64,000 bases of DNA from Sarcocystis neurona (taxonomy: Eukaryota > Apicomplexa > Conoidasida > Eucoccidiorida > Sarcocystidae): positions 3,641,434 to 3,705,433 of the forward strand of contig KL647291.1 in assembly GCA_000727475.1 (NCBI GenBank), in the 5' to 3' direction. The translations under genes were made by a program, and so were the position numbers. Each line of letters begins with the position of its first letter. The first letter of the stretch is position 1. Of the stretch, positions 1 to 12,600 are shown one piece after another. The notes beneath the pieces are model-generated. The model had not been told where the DNA came from, ran no database searches, and was given only the letters and a program-made list of their open reading frames with translations.

Positions 1-76
1 CGTGATCCGCAATGAAAAGGTACTTCGAGCCAGGGTGCATCGGGACGAGTGAGGATAATGCATACGTCGTTGTTCA
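1..76 (-). CDS. Candidate terminal otubain exon, running off the window
   Basis: The acceptor GGCGTTAG before 76 has the phase needed after exon 3. The frame reads MNNDVCIILTRPDAPWLEVP and stays open to the window edge. VCIILTRP could be the equivalent of the Val-Tyr-Leu-Leu-Tyr-Arg-Pro strand that precedes the catalytic His in otubains. The His-Tyr-Asp that should follow Arg-Pro-Gly is missing; a His occurs ten residues after the Arg-Pro. It could be chance, or the true last exon may lie outside the window. Confidence 0.3.
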
Positions 77-856
77 CTAACGCCTACAGGCCAGCCACCA
101 CGCTCTTACACTGCACGGCTACTGAGCAGGGTTCGTGTGCTGATTAATATCTTTTTCGAGGTGAAACACATAGAGATGGAATCAAATATTGCACTAGATG
201 GTACTTTTACTGCATGGGACACGTTGTAGAAAAATTATTCAGAATTTATCTAAACAGCTTCGCACGGAACTTCGCCAACCCCCTGCAGAACTGGTTTCCG
301 GATTTTGTATTACTGGCAATTTCACGAACGAGTGCTGCAACTGTGTCAGGGCTGCGTCGGCAATCCTATCGCCGGTTGACCAGCCTTTGTTGTAAAAAGC
401 TCTTGAATCGTAACACTATTCCTTTACCGCCATTCGGTGACATGCTACCTAGAAAAACACAGTCTACGGACTTTACTATGTGCGCGAAACGTGTACCTAT
501 CTTCTGAAAGGGTGAAGGCCGCTAGGACACCGATTTGTGCACTGACTTGTTCGACAAGCAGTGGTCTACATATCCGTGTGGCGGAGCCGCGGCCGCCTGT
601 GTGCGTGAGGCAAGCTACGACGGTTTCTTCACGAGGAAGCTGGCATAACAGCAGAGTCAGTCCTCGTCCACTGAAACAGACTACCCGACGAAGTGAAGCA
701 TATTACGGTGTGCCGCCCGCCCACGCTCACTGCAATCTCTTCTAGACACAAACTCCATCTCCTGCCGAGTCATCTACTGCTTACAAGGCTTGTGAGCGCC
801 AGTGCAGAAGCGACCCTCTTTTTCACTGGTAAAATTTCCACGTTTCTTCGTCTTAC

Positions 857-1062
857 TCGGGTTCACTCCGGGCGACCGATCGAAATAGATGATTTCCACA
901 GGCACTTGCGTCATAGCAGTTAGTGCGTTGATTTGCAGCTGCTCCGCAGCCACCCACATGGGGTCGACTTCATGCTTGCAGAATTCCTCTACCGTCGCGT
1001 AAGAGGTCAAGAACGGCAGATACAACTCGCTGTTGAGCTTCATGTGCGTAGAAACAAGTAGT
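857..1062 (-). CDS. Otubain-like gene, exon 3
   Basis: The 206-base exon follows acceptor GCGTGTAG and ends before donor GTAAGACG. It encodes LLVSTHMKLNSELYLPFL, then TVEEFCKHEVDPMWVAAEQL, QINALTAMTQVPVEIIYFDRS and a short tail PGVNP. These match the conserved otubain stretch with Glu-Phe-Cys, Glu-Val-Asp/Glu-Pro-Met and the Tyr-Met-Asp-Arg strand. The exon leaves one base of a codon, so the next exon must supply two. Confidence 0.8.
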
Positions 1063-4000
1063 CTACACGCAAGAACAGACACATCCACAAAATCTAGTAA
1101 TTCGTGTTCCTAATTATACACATATATAACATGTTATAATGTAACGGAATCACTGTCACCGTACATGCGCGACTTCAGGTCATACCGTGAACTTCGCGGC
1201 ACAGTGGTGTGCAGATACATGCAGAGACGTAGACGTGACGTAATGGACATGGAATCGGACGCACTGAAAGCGTCCTTCTACTTGTTCCGGTTGTCGGTTG
1301 AACAAGACCAAAATTCAGCTCTAGCCTTGGCTCATCATAAAAAATCACTTCACTTACCCCCATGGAAACTTCAATCCGAGATTTACCACCACACGGAGTA
1401 CACGCAATGCGCAAAACGCCTTCCACAGATAAGCTGCTCATCCGCCACATATCCCGTGACGCGACGACACTAGCAAGGACGCTCAGCCAAACTGCAGTCA
1501 AACTGCAGTACAGATTATTGGCAGGTGAGCTCCTGGTTTAACAGTGTGTCCCCCGTCACTGCAGTAGAGGGTGTCAGATACCCATAAATTGGAAAACACA
1601 CTACAGCTTGAGCGGCAATGCTATTCAAATAAGGTTGTTGACGAGCTCCAGCGACCCATGCATCTTCAACAAAGATACCAGGCTCCTCGTGTTGTAGCTT
1701 TATAATGTCGCTACAAAATTCGTGTGCACGCCGGTGCAAAACACTTTAGTTCTTGTATACGTACATGTACATACAGGGATTAGTAAGTGCATATGGAAAG
1801 CACATTTCTAAGTTCAACGACACTTCTGCCAAGAATGTGAAGCTTGAACATTTCCAATGACTCGCAAAAAAAAACGATACAGCGTGCAGGACAAGTTACG
1901 AAAGAGTCACACGCCGATCAGAAAACACCCCCAGTTCCCGCTTGAAGCATGCCATGTCCAACAGCGGTGACACCCGTACCTAGTTCGCATTACAGAGAGT
2001 AAACAGCTGAGACACCGGCACAACGGTTACACGTTGTCTAGCCGGCTGCTGCATGCTGCTCCGCAGTTGCCGGATTTGCTCCGAAAAGAAGCTGTTTCTG
2101 CGTCAAATTGATTACTACGGTTCTCAGATGCAGGTCGGGTTAATGTGGCTGAAAGTACGGCAAAGCACTTTCCATAGCTACCACAAAATTTCAAGTGAAC
2201 ATGGCCGACGGTACGGCCCGTCTGTCGTCACCATCACCCTACCACAAATCTCTGAATAGTACACCTCCGATCCGTCCGCGACCCTCCTCCACTCCGGCTC
2301 GTCTTCCCGCGCATGCAACTCAGAAGGCGAATGCCATGTCTTACAACACTGAACACTACTTCAATCGTAAAAGTCAATAGTACACAAGTGATGTCTTAAC
2401 TTACTATTTCTCAAAGCAGCAATCCTGCTTGAGTCGCTCTACCTTTTCGCGCAGAAACAGAAGCGCAATCAAAAAACACCCGTACGACGCATGCTTTGCA
2501 TCTACGTATGTGTGTGTGCGTGTGTGTCTGTCTGTCGATCTGTGCAAGAATCTGTGCGTACAGTCCACAAGAAAGCAGCATAGACGCACCTGGCGAAGAC
2601 GACGATATAATTGCTGCTCGACACCTCGTTGAAGATCTCCTCGACAATTTCTTCGGAAGCGGGATCCTTCGCAGAAGCCGCTTCAACCTGTTCCAGACTA
2701 TCTATCATCTCTGCACGAACACGGAATACATCCATACTACTCTCTTTTCAACGCAAAAATGACGCCACCCTTTTCCCCTTTGTCGATATGAAGGACTCTT
2801 GCCTCATGCACTCATCGCGCAGGATCCCTTCCTTATCTTCCTGCGGTGGCGCACACTGGAGCTACGGTTTACTCCTTGACGACCTATACCAAACCTTCTG
2901 AATCGACACAGAAACACGGTCAATTACAGTGTCCACAAGTCCCGACTCCGCCGTCCGTATACACACACAGAAGCGCAATCCGGTATCCACTTTCCCTCAG
3001 TCCTCACCTCCTCCACACTCGTGGAAACGACGCATAAGTATAGTTCCTCCTACCCACTCGCGGAAGCTCTTTTCCCTCCAGCAGAAATAAGTTCCGGCGA
3101 AACAGTCATCTTGCAGAAACAAGTACCTGCTCAACAGGAGGAGACTCACACCCGTCTATACCTATCGGGACTCGAAAGAATGCACCTCACGGAGGCACCG
3201 GTGATTTTTTGCGTGCGCTGAGGAAAACAAACGTTGAAGTAGCATGCCAGCGTTTCCCCTTCTCCCGCCCCACAGGGACTGTGTAGTTTTTAAGATTTTC
3301 GTCGTCCCTCGACATTCTACCTTCTCCTTCTACGAACGCACACTCACTCCAAGGCCCGCGGGCGACCGCGCGGCCGTTTGTGGGCAATAACGTGAAGGAG
3401 CAGTGAAGCGCCGGCATCCACTGGCACCTAATCTGCGCAAGACCAGGCACTACGTATGTACTTTCATGCATGTACACATACACATGACGCGCGTTTTTGT
3501 ATGTAAAATTCACTCCAACGTGCCCATCATAACACGTTTCCCAACACGACAGAAGCTCTGGCATTTTATCGGGAGTTTCGTCGCTTGTCACGCGCGGAAG
3601 CCCCCTGTACACGCACGACCGGTATCGGCATTCGTGTCACGAAGGCCACGTAGATTACGCAGCATGTTGAACGCGATGCGCTATACTCGACACGCACCCA
3701 AAAATCCTGGTCAGCACAAGGACGCTTGCGAAAGGCTGAGCGAGACACAGTTCTGCAACAAGGGCCTGTCATCTTCACTAGTGCATGTGCGTTTGTGAAA
3801 AAGATGTTGGACGTGATACGCACGCTCTGCCATCTGGCTGCCCTCACCGCAGGACTCCCCCGCAAATCTCCTGTGCTTCAACTGTCGAGACGCTCTCTCT
3901 GTCTTTATCCAAGCGGTTCCAAGACGAAACGCTCGCAGTAGCCGCGCACGGGAAAACGACAACGGAGCGGCGGAGCATACGGGGAAATAGGGGACAGACA

Positions 4001-6529
4001 AAAGATGGAGCCACAGACGGAGAAATGAGAGAATATCACGCCAAGCGGACGCCTCCCCTCGTTCACTCACCCTGGGAGAAGTCCGCGACGGTATCCATGT
4101 CGTACCTGCACACGCAAAACATCGCGTGTACACCTTTTCTGCATCAAGTAATGGAAGTGCTCTGATATTGATGGCCCGTCTCTTTGCTAGAAGCGAGGCA
4201 TGAACAAGTGGTACCTAAACCCACATACACAAATATATATATACACGCATACACACTCACTTCGTGAAATATGCAACTACCCACATCCGTGCACACGTGT
4301 AGGTTTACAAGTTTTTTCGTCTGAAAGTAGCACATACAAATCCACGGGTAACGAGGCCTCTACACCTGTAAACAAAGTTGCGTACCTATACAGGACACGT
4401 CCCACCCATCAGGCAGCTCACGCAGACGACAGCAGAGGACAACCCAAGTGCGCTGCCTACAGTGCCGGCTACCCACGAACTCCAGCACTACAGGCCGATA
4501 AGGGGCACGCTTTTGTTTGGAGAGAGTTCCTCCTCCTTCACATGGACGAGCGCTACAAAAATGTTGGGAAAACTGTAGAAGTTGTAAGGCGCCTCAAGCA
4601 CCAACAACCGTGCAGGTATCTACACCTACTTCACCTACAGGAAGGTGACCTCGCATGGGCACTCATCATATACATCATATACGCATTCGTAATCAGTGTT
4701 ATATGCGGGCATGCAAGAATGTATACACAAGGGCCTCCACCAAACACAAGTGCCTCCGTCGAATGGACGGGACCTGCACTTTGTTGTCAGTTTACAGAGC
4801 TGCGCCTTGGTGCACTTTTACACCTACAAGCACGTAGATTCTGCCGATACCAGCGCAGTTCCTTCTCTGCATTGTAGACGCTTACACACACCCACACACA
4901 CATATACGAACACACACATAAAGACAAATTCATGGGCACACCTGCGCATTCACATGACGATACTCAAATAGACGTGCAAGGATAAATAAACAAGAAAAGA
5001 CAACTGTCCGCCCTTCCAGCACACGTCAGCCCACCACCACAGACACGCCACCCGTGCAGAGGTGCAGTTCCTTTCTCATGCGTATACAAAGATAGCTATG
5101 CGTATATGAAAGAAATGCGTCTAGATACAAATGAGCATGCACGTATGAGGGTACTTGTATCCCTTGGCAACGCAACTCTTTCATTGTGTGTAGGAGTCAC
5201 GTACCCGACTTTGCGAATTTCTGGGCGGAATTCTTCATTAATTTTCCTAATGAAGTCCTTAATCTTGTCCCTGTGTCTCGAAAAATAGAGTAGTAGACCG
5301 AACATGTAGCCCCGATAAAAGCAGCATCCGTCGCGTCTCACTCTGCGCATGCACGGCCCTCCTTCGATTTCCTGCAGCACCTCGTCCTCCTCGTCTTCTT
5401 CGGGTGCTTCCCTTTCTTTCTCGTTCCCAGCTGCAACACTGGCACTCATGTCCCTGCTACTCTCTTCGACTTGTTGCTTCCCTTCGCGGCTACTGTCGCC
5501 ACTACTTTGGTTACTCGTCCCTGGCCCGCCGCTGCAATCACTACTAAGTTTGTCGCTGCAATCCGCGCAGCTGCTCCTGTGGATGACGCTTTCCGTGCTG
5601 TCGCTATGTGCCGTGCTGCTGTCGTGACCTCCAGTGCTGCTGCTGCTGCCGCCGCTCTCGATCTTGCAGCACCCCTCCTTCGCGGTCGACGGTTGTGCCG
5701 CCGAGCACGCACCACAATCGCACGACTGCTGCTGCTGCTGCTGTCGACGCAGACGCACAAGAAAAGTGCGCGCTTTTGCGTACTGCAGTTCGCTCCCCTT
5801 GAAGTCGCGCAGCAAAGCCGTCAGACTTTCCCTCGGCCCCACAAGCGGCTGCTGCTGGGCTTCTCGCTGCCACGCAGGAACGTCTCCATTTAATGTACAC
5901 ACCAGCTCGTCTTCTGCTTCGGGTGACGCGTCATCTTCACTCACAGCAGCGAAAATTTTGGTTGTCGCAGCAGCAGACCCTCCATCAGAAGCGGCACACT
6001 CCTCCGCGGCAGCAGGGACACCCCTGTCAGAATCGACGGTAGCCGCAGCTGCAGGAGTACGTGGAGCAACTGATGTCTTGAGGCACGCATCGTCTGCACC
6101 ATCGGCAGCACCAGCAGTCCGCTTGGCAGCACCGCTTCCCGCTACAGCAGAAGTGTGCGCTGGCGACTGTTTGCTGCCCCTTCCTCCTCCCCCCGCATCT
6201 GCTTCAGGAACGGGCACCAAATCAGCGGGTGGAACCGTCCCTACGCTCGGGTGCTGCTTCCTCATCTTGGCAGCAGCACCACCAAAAGCGTTGTCCGTAG
6301 CCGTCCCGTCTACCGCCACCGGTGTGGAAGTGGTGTTTCGACCGCGCTGTGCTGTCAGAGAACAATCTCGTGCTGCTGCTTCCGCCGCTTTTTCGGCAGG
6401 GCACGTTGTTCCTTCTCCCGCGCCTGCCGCAGCGATCTTGTAGTCCAGCACGAGGCACCCACTGCTGCCTCTCCCCACTGCCGCTGAGCAGCCGCCTTCT
6501 TCTGTCTCCACTATGTCCCCTAAAGGCAT
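857..6529 (-). CDS. Otubain-like deubiquitinase (peptidase C65), multi-exon, 3' end unresolved
   Basis: Otubains are OTU-family cysteine proteases that remove ubiquitin from proteins in the cytosol and nucleus. I read three exons: 6529-5205, 2736-2590 and 1062-857. Introns start GT and end AG, and phases agree at both joins (phase 2 each time). Exon 1 ends with RRDGCCFYRG, matching the otubain Asp-Gly-x-Cys-Phe-Tyr-Arg block; the predicted catalytic pair is D400/C403, counting from the Met at 6529. Exon 2 carries a helix ending SSSNYIVVFAR. Exon 3 continues LLVSTHMKLN, then TVEEFCKHEVDPM and VPVEIIYFDRS, in the same order as in animal OTUB1. The usual C-terminal Arg-Pro-Gly-His-Tyr-Asp block with the catalytic His is not seen; a candidate last exon lies at 76 and below. 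The N-terminal 390 residues are Ala/Ser/Gln/Glu-rich and absent from animal otubains. An upstream in-frame Met at 6610 is also possible. Family assignment is strong; the exact ends are not. Confidence 0.8.
2508..2540. repeat. TG-rich microsatellite
   Basis: An imperfect TG/TCTG repeat lies inside the second intron of the otubain-like gene. No other role is visible. Confidence 0.7.
2590..2736 (-). CDS. Otubain-like gene, exon 2
   Basis: The 147-base exon has acceptor GAGAGTAG before 2736 and donor AG/GTGCGT after 2590. It encodes MDVFRVRAEMIDSLEQVEAA followed by EEIVEEIFNEVSSSNYIVVFAR, equivalent to the otubain segment with two helices and the SDYLVVYLR strand. Incoming phase 2 (GG+T makes Gly) and outgoing phase 2 (AG+A makes Arg) fit its neighbours exactly. 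A very short extra exon between exon 1 and this one is possible, because the segment is about five residues shorter than in animal OTUB1. Confidence 0.78.
4876..4920. repeat. Imperfect CA microsatellite
   Basis: A run of ACACAC interrupted by CC, TATA and GA lies inside the first intron of the otubain-like gene. The intron (2737-5204) otherwise shows no coding sequence that I can support. Confidence 0.6.
5205..6529 (-). CDS. Otubain-like gene, exon 1: low-complexity N-terminus plus catalytic Asp/Cys motif
   Basis: This is the first coding exon, about 441 codons. Residues 1-390 are low complexity, with Ala/Gly-rich stretches, a short Gln run (CTG on the plus strand near 5730-5744), Ser/Asp-rich stretches and a Glu/Asp-rich patch just before the protease domain. 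The catalytic block DGCCFYRG sits near residue 400, and the helix KIKDFIRKINEEFRPEIRK follows. The exon ends at 5205 just before GTACGTGA, leaving two bases of a codon. The reading frame stays open for about 40 more codons past the donor, but that extra stretch does not look like otubain and the splice to exon 2 restores the family pattern. Met 6529 (MPLGDIVETEEGG) is chosen as start because sequence from 6610 to 6530 is not acidic/low-complexity like the rest; this choice is weak. Confidence 0.75.
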
Positions 6530-6610
6530 TCTCTGGGAGATAACGGACAAAACAAATTCCCTAACAGCAACCCGCCGAAAAAGTGCCCAGCTACGCTGGT
6601 AACACGTCAC

Positions 6611-9600
6611 CAGCTACCAGCGTTCCTTGATGACGTCGTGTCGCTCTGCACATACAAGAACAGTTCTCTTGCTTTCTTGGTCTTCTCTGGTTGTTTGTTA
6701 CGTACCATCGCTTCGTATGGATTCGAAACTTTCCCCACCTTGAGCTACGGGATTCCTGTGATCTTCCTAACAAGACTTCACCCTACACGTGAAAAAAATA
6801 TCGGCGCCTGCCGCGCTCACTTCCAGAGGACTTTCACTGCCGGATGTTCAATGAATCAACCACCGACGAACGCTCCTCATGTGGACGTTACGGATTCAAA
6901 AGGATGTAAGGCGCTCACAAACGCGTTGTATGAAACCGCTGGTTTGTCCACCTGTTACTGATTTGATGCGGTCTCAAACCACCACCCAGATGGCAGGAAG
7001 ATCGGTACTGCGGAACGAGAAACAAGGACGCTGCAGCCGCGCGCACGCAAGCTAATTCTCCCGTGACAGCAGCGGAGTTACGACACCGACCGTGGTAACC
7101 AGGAATGTAGCAACACGCGGAATTTACATTCGATTCTTGGAAAGTCACCGCAGCGCAGTGCATTTCACAGCCACCAACAAAGATTTCCAGATGCAGATCA
7201 CCACTGACGGAAAAGCAGCGAGGAAACACGAGGACTTGGTAGAGACCTGTGCCACGGCCTAGCAGATCAACAACACGGTGCGAGCCTTCCTTCGCAGGAC
7301 GACAAGGAACGAGACGAGATAGGGCAAAAGCGAAGCAACGGAAGGGTTCAAGCAGAAAGAAAAAACTACACCTTAGACGCTGTTTGCTGACACAGTAGTT
7401 GCAAACGCTGAGTTAAAAAAGTACTGCGCTGATGGCGACGATGGTACCGGAGCAAGACGCCACGAAACTGCAAAACAGGCGGTAGCGAGAAAGACGAAGC
7501 AGAACGCAGTGGGCGTGAGGATCCAGTCAAAGAGCAAACTAAGCGGGACTAATACTGGGAGGATCTTAACTGGGTAGAAAACATTTGTCACTCCGGGGGG
7601 GTTACCGGCAGGCTTCAAAAATAATAATTTCACGCGGTTTGAGCTGCTTAAGGATGTGCCACGCCACTTCACGCTGTGGCACTCGCCTGCAGGGCAGAGG
7701 CTAAGCAGCAACTCCCACAGCAAGACCTGCTGATGTTTTTGGTGATCGCCGGGAGATAGCCGCACATGCATCAAGAGACGACAAAGCTGCTGGGTAGGCC
7801 TTCACAGCGACAGCCGCAGCAGCTGCAGTGTGTGCACGGCTGCTGGCGAAAAGTAGTGATAAGTAAGTCTATGCAGAGTGTGACAAAAAGATGAGAGAGG
7901 AGGAGGACGAATGAGAAGAAAAGAAAAAACCCCACACGGAAGGATCACACCGCCGGGCAAGTGGGCTACATGGGACAGTAACATTACCAGGGCAGAGCAG
8001 AGGCGTTACCACAAGGTGCGCCAACGCGTTTTTCTTCTCCCGTGTATGTGCACTTGGATTGCTTTCAAAAGCAGAAGAGTGCCCACTACATCGGAGAAGA
8101 GCAGTGCTCCATACGGCAGAAGATGGTAAAGTCCCGAGCAGCCGGACTTCGCCAGGCATTACACGTGGCGAGGGCGCTGCTGGGGAGGGTTGACGCCCTC
8201 ACCTGTGCGAAGGCGGTACCGATACACATCTTCCTTCGTGCTGTTCTGCTGTACGTGTGGTAGAGCGGAGGCAGACCGCTGACTACTCTTGATGGAATAT
8301 ACAAAGGTAGACCTAACATTGAAGTTTTCCGGCTTAAAAAAGCGTGCCGCTACGCTGGTGGTGTTCCTGGTGCTGCCGTCGTTGCTGGTGCTGCTGCCGT
8401 CCGTCGTGGACCTCGTGCTGGTGCTGGTGCGCTGCTGTTGTCACCGCGGGAGCACCAGCTGGTGCTGATGCTTCTGCGGCAGCACCAGGTGCTTTAGACG
8501 CTTCTGCGGCATTTCACGCTGCTGGCTACTGCGGCAGCTCTTGCTATGCGTTGTATCCTCCTAGGACTGGACCAGTGCTAGTTACAGTAGCACGTCCACA
8601 AGCAGCGCAGCACCATCGGCAGCAACAAAGAGCACCAGCAGCAGCAGCAGCTAGTTCTGTAGATGCAGACATTGTCGAACTGGCGGTTTCAATGCTAGCG
8701 GAAACGGTAGTTGCGTTAGGAACAACACATTGAGGCACCCTGTGACAGCTGCACCAGCAGGGATCCTCCGAGCAGCAGCCTCCTCTCATTTAACCCGATA
8801 AAAGCTCTCTTCGCCCTGCCGGGCCTGTTGCGCAACTGGCAGTCTGACAGACTTGGTCACCATACGCTGGACAAGCCTCTGTTGAGGCTGTTATACAGGG
8901 GGGCATCTGTGCTGGTAGTAAACTGTTGTGGTATGTGTCTGCATCCCTTGGTGCTGAAAGTGCTGCCTGCTTGGCTGATTATTCTGGTACAACTGTACTG
9001 TGCTTTAAAACTACTGCCGCTACGGGTTCAGCACTCCTCGACGCCTGTCATCAGCGATTTCTGTCTGTCGTCTGCTTTTTATGGGGCTCCCGGCGGCTCT
9101 ATGGCTTCCCTGCAACAACAGTATTTGTGTGCCTTATGCATCGCGTATAGACTTTCGAAACGAAGTTGTCAAACGGCGCTACTGCGCGAGGAAACGACCG
9201 AGCATCTTTTCGAGCTGCGGTCGTCCTGTTTGACGAGATTCGGCTGAATGACTCTGTAAAAGTAGAGCGTCATCCTAGCGGTTGTCAGTAAGTGTGTTCA
9301 GCGAGAGGAACAGACTACGGTGTGAGCGTAGGCAGAATATTACCCTGCTGAAGAGTCTCTCATCCCGGTGAATGAGAATTGTTCGTTGATACGGACACTC
9401 ATTTTAGTGTAAGGTCGCCGAACAAGTGCCACGTGTTTCCGACGGCGAAGTAGGATGGGACTACAAGAACGAGTCCGATATTCCTTTGCAGAAGAAGGGG
9501 CCAGCAATTAAGAAACCTTGTACAATGCTGTGGAGGCCGTAACAGGTAAGTGCACTTGGGCTGAAGAGGGACAACTCCCCCGACTCGTAGGACGCTGTGC

Positions 9601-12600
9601 TCTTCCATGGGGTTGATTGATATCAAATTCTCAAAGGTAGATGCCACCTCTTAGCTAAATTTGGCTCCGTCGGCACAGATACATCATTCGGCGAGGTATG
9701 TCAGTTAATCACTTCAATTTTGTCGTTTTAAGCCGCGCCGTCAACTTACTGCGTAAGTATTGCGAAGCAGAACAAGGAACAGGTTTGTGTAGACATTAAC
9801 GTGCACAACTGTAGTGCAGCCGTCCCGACTTAATGGGGAAGCTGTAATTCTAGGGCAAAGTGCAATCTTGAATAAATCTGCAACCCATCGGACCTGTCAG
9901 ATTGATGTGGTCACTTCGAGCGTGCAAACATACACGCCAATCAGTCCATGTATCAGTATTTGACCTGCTGATTTGGAAGGTTCGCGTACGTGCGTATGAT
10001 GAGGAGACACTTCTGGACAAGGGGTTGCACTTAATCACGCAAAATCAACAGAAGCAGTGTGCAGCGGCAGCGCTTTTTTGGCTACGGCTGCAACAGCACC
10101 TCTGCATGAAGTAATGCCGCGCAGATGATACCTGGGGCCGAAATCCAGCTTCCAGGAGATGCCCATTAAGTGTCTCATGCAAGCACTCTCCGTGTCTTAA
10201 TGTTCTGGGCACGGAACAGTAAAGATTTAGAAACCAGAGGTCATCTACTTCTATTCAGATGTGTACAACCATTCGTTTCGGGGCACTATGAAGTATCAAC
10301 GTATCCTCGACTGCAGATTCAGCAGCTCTACCATCATCCTGTTTTTGTTGTTCTCTATTTGTCAAGCCACGTCCACTTTCACATGTATACGTCTGCGATT
10401 TCGAAGTGATACACGTTTGCATACAACCAGCCTGTACAGCTGGGTGCACCTTTCTAATTGTGGTCGAAGTACTCTAAAACAGGCAGGGAGGGAGTAGTCA
10501 CATGTTACATTACGTGTGCAGTGGCCGGACCTGAGTACTACACTATGTCCTTGTGGCGTTGTTGTGGCGTAGCAATCCATCTAGTTGTTGTCTTTTGCGC
10601 ACACGTATATGTGTGTACTGGGTCTGTGTGTGCGTGTGTCGTTTTGTGACTTGAATGCAGCAGGTGGACACTGAAGATGAGCACACCTAGTTGTATTTAT
10701 GGTAGCGTAAAGACAGGTGGTGCTGCTGTGAGTTCTGACGGCTGCTTTACCGCATGGAACCCAAAAGTGTCCGACTTCGTCGGTATAACCTGAGACAGAG
10801 GCCCACAGACACATCACTGCGCTGAACGTATCACTGTGTGCAAGTGTACCATAACTGAAATGAGGTGACGAACTGCTGCTACACAGAAGAAGTGACACAC
10901 GGGAGAGCAGCCGTCCAGTCTTCTGGCTCGCTCGTATATACAATTTGTAGGTGGTGAACAGTAGCATACAACTAGTCTCACGAGGTCACTTTGATTAACC
11001 GGCGTACGTACCGATGAAGCTAGGTGAATACACAAATTCCCCTACGAACACAGCGCCTTTTCCAGTCTTTTTCCATTCAAAGACATGGCCAGTGATAGTC
11101 TATCATCGAAAAGTTGGGAAGTCGATCGCAACTGTAGGCGTACGATCGTTTACTCTGTCGAGATGTACTCGTTTGTCAGTGTAGCGTTCATGTAGATATC
11201 TTCAGATGTAGATACATATCAGAATCTCTTCATCCGTTGCGCGAATCCGGTAATGCAACAAGTTGAAACAAAGATGATCATTTCACTGTAGTGCCTCCAT
11301 TTAGCACTTCATTATTGGGAAATACACCTCTGTATGTCGGCGTAGGACGGGGGACACGCCAGAGACAACACTGTAATGAATAACGCGTATACACTCGTTG
11401 AAATTCCGTGGAGCGCTTCTGTGCGCTCAGGTGCGTAAAGCCCTGCTCTTCCGTCCCCAGTGGCCTTTGCGTTCTTGCACTTGTGCATATGAACAATACG
11501 TCTACGTGCATATGCAGTTATCGCAGATATATCAGCGCACGTCGTTCTCCTCTTCTCGTTATGCCCTGTGGCATCGATGACAAGGAGCCTGCACTTGAGT
11601 GACGCTGTACTTCATTGGGCGCCGCTATGAACTCCCCAACGGACTGCCCGTGAATTAGCAGTAAGGTACAAGTGGTGCGAGCGCCTTTAAGCCTAACGGC
11701 TCGTCTTGTAGACTCACGGCGCAGCGTGTAATCATGTTCATATTGCCGTTTACTCATATGTTTACACACGCGTGCGACGCTGCAGAATCAGGCGAACGAG
11801 CACGTTGTGAATTCTAGTCCTACGTTTAAGATATACTATGGATTCGCGTGTGTACATCCGGACAGGTGCTTTTAATAGAGTACTGCACGGAGTCCGCAAT
11901 GTGCCGTAGTTGTCGTCTGTCTCTGAAAACTTTGTTCAAACCTGTTCTTTGCGCTGAGTTCATTAACGGCCGGCTGAGTGTGTACGTGTGTAAATCGACG
12001 GTGTACACGTATGTGCGTCAACATCCGTGTGCAGCTGAAAGTTTAGATAACTTGTGTATGGTGCAGAGGCTGTGGAATACTGCACCATTAGCCCCGCCCA
12101 GGTTTTGCGTGTGGTCAAAACATCCTTCAGGACAGGGGGAGTTTGCCGAACACTCTTCGGAACACAGAAGGAGAAATTCCGTGTATGTATATGCTGTCTT
12201 GTCACAAATGTCTCTAGCTGCACCAATTTGAGGCACTTGGTTCTTGGTTAAACGCGAGTACGCGTATGCACGTAGGTATGTTTGTATACACATATACTCG
12301 TATACACACAAAAATAGACACATTGATGTATACGTATACACGTACGCCTTTAGTTTTACTTGATAGTTGGTGCCGCTAGTGCAACGTTCACGCTGCTCAG
12401 CGGGCTTGAAATGCCGTTGTCAGCCCATGTGATTGCTGAAGATAAGGTGCTTGCTGTTATGTTACACCCGCTGATTTTGTTCTGCAGTTACACAAAATGA
12501 TTCTCTCCAACCCCGTCTCGTGTGTGTTTGCAGACGATCTTGAACAGTATCTGCCGTTTGCGTTGCAACAGGCAGTAGTGGGCAACAGGTGATCTTCACA

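Noticed and set aside
3187..3612. Minus-strand open frame of 141 codons as an extra otubain exon
   Set aside because: Does not resemble the otubain segment expected there; direct joining of 5205 to 2736 is in phase and restores the family pattern.
4200..4877. Plus-strand open frame of 225 codons
   Set aside because: Lies in intron 1 of the otubain-like gene; Thr/His/Tyr strings come from ACAC/TATA microsatellites.
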